Positions 15,210-16,055 of a stretch of DNA of 16,055 nt are shown piece by piece. Within the stretch, counting starts at the first letter, position 1. Every line of letters starts with the position of its first letter. The notes beneath the pieces were generated by a model, which was given only the letters and a program-made list of their open reading frames with translations, was not told the DNA's origin and did not search any database. The position numbers and the translations under genes were made by a program. This DNA is from Acidobacteriota bacterium (GTDB lineage Bacteria; Acidobacteriota; Terriglobia; Terriglobales; Acidobacteriaceae), in contig QHVR01000139.1 in NCBI GenBank assembly GCA_003223595.1, positions 1 to 16,055 of the forward strand, given 5' to 3'.

Positions 15210-16055
15210 TCACTTCTTCTTTTCTTCGCAAGTGAAATTACCCGCGTCATTCGTATCGCCGCTCCCCTTGTACTTGGCCGCCTGCGGATAAGGGCACAAT
15301 GGCCGAGTCATAGTCGCATGCTGCCGTTCTTGATCTTGAAATTTCGCAGCAATAACCGTCCCCGGCGCGGTCCCCTTCTCTACCCACTGCTCGAGCGCAC
15401 TATCCAGACTGTGCATGGGGTCGCCAGAATTGAGATCCCCGACTTCCCCGTATGAATCCGGTCCCGGCCCTCCTTCGCAATGCTGCACCCCAGGCGCCAT
15501 GTACAAGCGCACGAACGAATCCACATCGCGCTGTCCCATCTTTCCGATCACGCTGTTGTAATAGTGGATCGTATTCAGCGACGAGATTGCCGGATCGTCC
15601 CACCCGTGATACAGGATGAGCTTGCCACCTCGTGCCTTGAAACGCCCCAGGTCTGCATTGACGGCGTTCAGGGCGTCACCGGTTTTCTGTTCTGCCAGCT
15701 TTAACCCCGCATCAAGCTGAAAGGTTTTGTAATCCCAGTCGGGCTTCTCGTAAACCATGTTGGACCAATACCCGAGGGCAAAAGCCGCCATCAGGCTCTT
15801 AGCTGGGGCTGGGCCTGTGATCCACAATGCCCAGCCACCCTGGCCGCCTTCCGCGCCTGGCACATATCCAGGGAAGAGCTCGTTACCGTGCGAATCATGG
15901 ATTCCCGCATAGAGTTTTTTCAGCACGGCCACTTGCGGCGGGGTCAGGCAATTCTCCGCATCCTGTGCCTTGCATTGAATGGTTGAAGGATCGAAGTGAC
16001 ACTGCCGCGGATCGTTCAAAATCCCATCCTGCACGCCATCTAATTTGTCGCATTG
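15210..16055 (-). CDS. Tannase/feruloyl esterase family protein, C-terminal part
   Basis: The last 281 residues of a minus-strand gene whose start is beyond the right edge. The frame is open through 16055 (QCDKLDGVQDGILNDPRQC), so the GTG at 16032-16034 is internal, not a start. The CDKLDG-QDGILNDP segment matches the calcium-site lid region of the tannase family (PF07519). The catalytic Asp should be in YHGWDDPAIS (about visible residue 153), and GVQHCEGGPGPD supplies the His and the Cys that in this family pairs with the Cys next to the nucleophile Ser (CS-D-HC arrangement); the Ser lies outside the window. Such enzymes cleave esters of gallic, ferulic or related aromatic acids and are normally secreted. 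Substrate not readable from this part. Confidence 0.9.
   Translation of the reverse strand, partial: QCDKLDGVQDGILNDPRQCHFDPSTIQCKAQDAENCLTPPQVAVLKKLYAGIHDSHGNELFPGYVPGAEGGQGGWALWITGPAPAKSLMAAFALGYWSNMVYEKPDWDYKTFQLDAGLKLAEQKTGDALNAVNADLGRFKARGGKLILYHGWDDPAISSLNTIHYYNSVIGKMGQRDVDSFVRLYMAPGVQHCEGGPGPDSYGEVGDLNSGDPMHSLDSALEQWVEKGTAPGTVIAAKFQDQERQHATMTRPLCPYPQAAKYKGSGDTNDAGNFTCEEKKK

Noticed and set aside
16032..16034. GTG as the start of the minus-strand tannase-family gene
   Set aside because: The frame continues to the window edge with the conserved C-D-K-L-D-G motif, so the gene is cut by the window and the GTG is an internal Val.

Overview
The window reads as a stretch of a GC-rich bacterial chromosome. 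It looks like Acidobacteriota, class Terriglobia (Koribacter/Sulfotelmatobacter-like). This rests on recognised protein style (LolA-like secreted proteins with an F-x-G-x-I-W-V-D motif, an isoquinoline-oxidoreductase-type IorA/IorB pair, a tannase/feruloyl-esterase-family protein, a YfgM-like TPR protein) and on intergenic palindromes typical of that group. No marker gene proves the placement. I see no rRNA, tRNA, CRISPR array, transposase or phage gene.

Layout. (1) 1-1460: the 5' part of a secreted hypothetical protein on the minus strand, divergent from a secreted LolA-like protein, then a tiny single-pass membrane protein. (2) 1627-7706: seven same-strand genes, namely a PF00756-type alpha/beta hydrolase, a RimK/glutathione-synthetase-like ATP-grasp enzyme, a DUF1801 protein, a YbdK/GCS2 carboxylate-amine ligase, an M29-type metallopeptidase, a SnoaL-like small protein and a protein I read as a circularly permuted ATP-grasp ligase. 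(3) 7787-8512: a membrane-anchored TPR protein behind a clear sigma70-type promoter. (4) 8664-11245: iorA-iorB, a molybdenum hydroxylase with a Tat signal. (5) 11399-13907: an ABC exporter operon whose ATPase gene is frameshifted, followed by a large permease. (6) 13970-15202: ddl, D-alanine--D-alanine ligase, convergent with (7) a tannase-family gene running off the right edge.

The most interesting part is region 2. It puts three mechanistically different ATP-dependent carboxylate-amine ligases (classical ATP-grasp, glutamine-synthetase-like GCS2, probable permuted ATP-grasp) next to two hydrolases of peptide/ester type. The order of chemistry recalls gamma-Glu-Cys ligase, glutathione synthetase and glutathionylspermidine synthetase, and the hydrolase family includes S-formylglutathione hydrolase and enterochelin esterase. 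A pathway making and recycling an unknown small peptide-like metabolite (a thiol, a peptide tag or a chelator) is therefore a reasonable hypothesis. It rests on family membership and gene order, not on a demonstrated product. Internal promoter-like sequences at 3825-3833 and 6459-6487 suggest it is not a single strict operon.

The other regions look like ordinary acidobacterial housekeeping or accessory genes. Their points of note are the disrupted ABC ATPase, two sets of intergenic hairpins that resemble dispersed repeats, and several genes whose predicted promoters leave almost no 5' leader.
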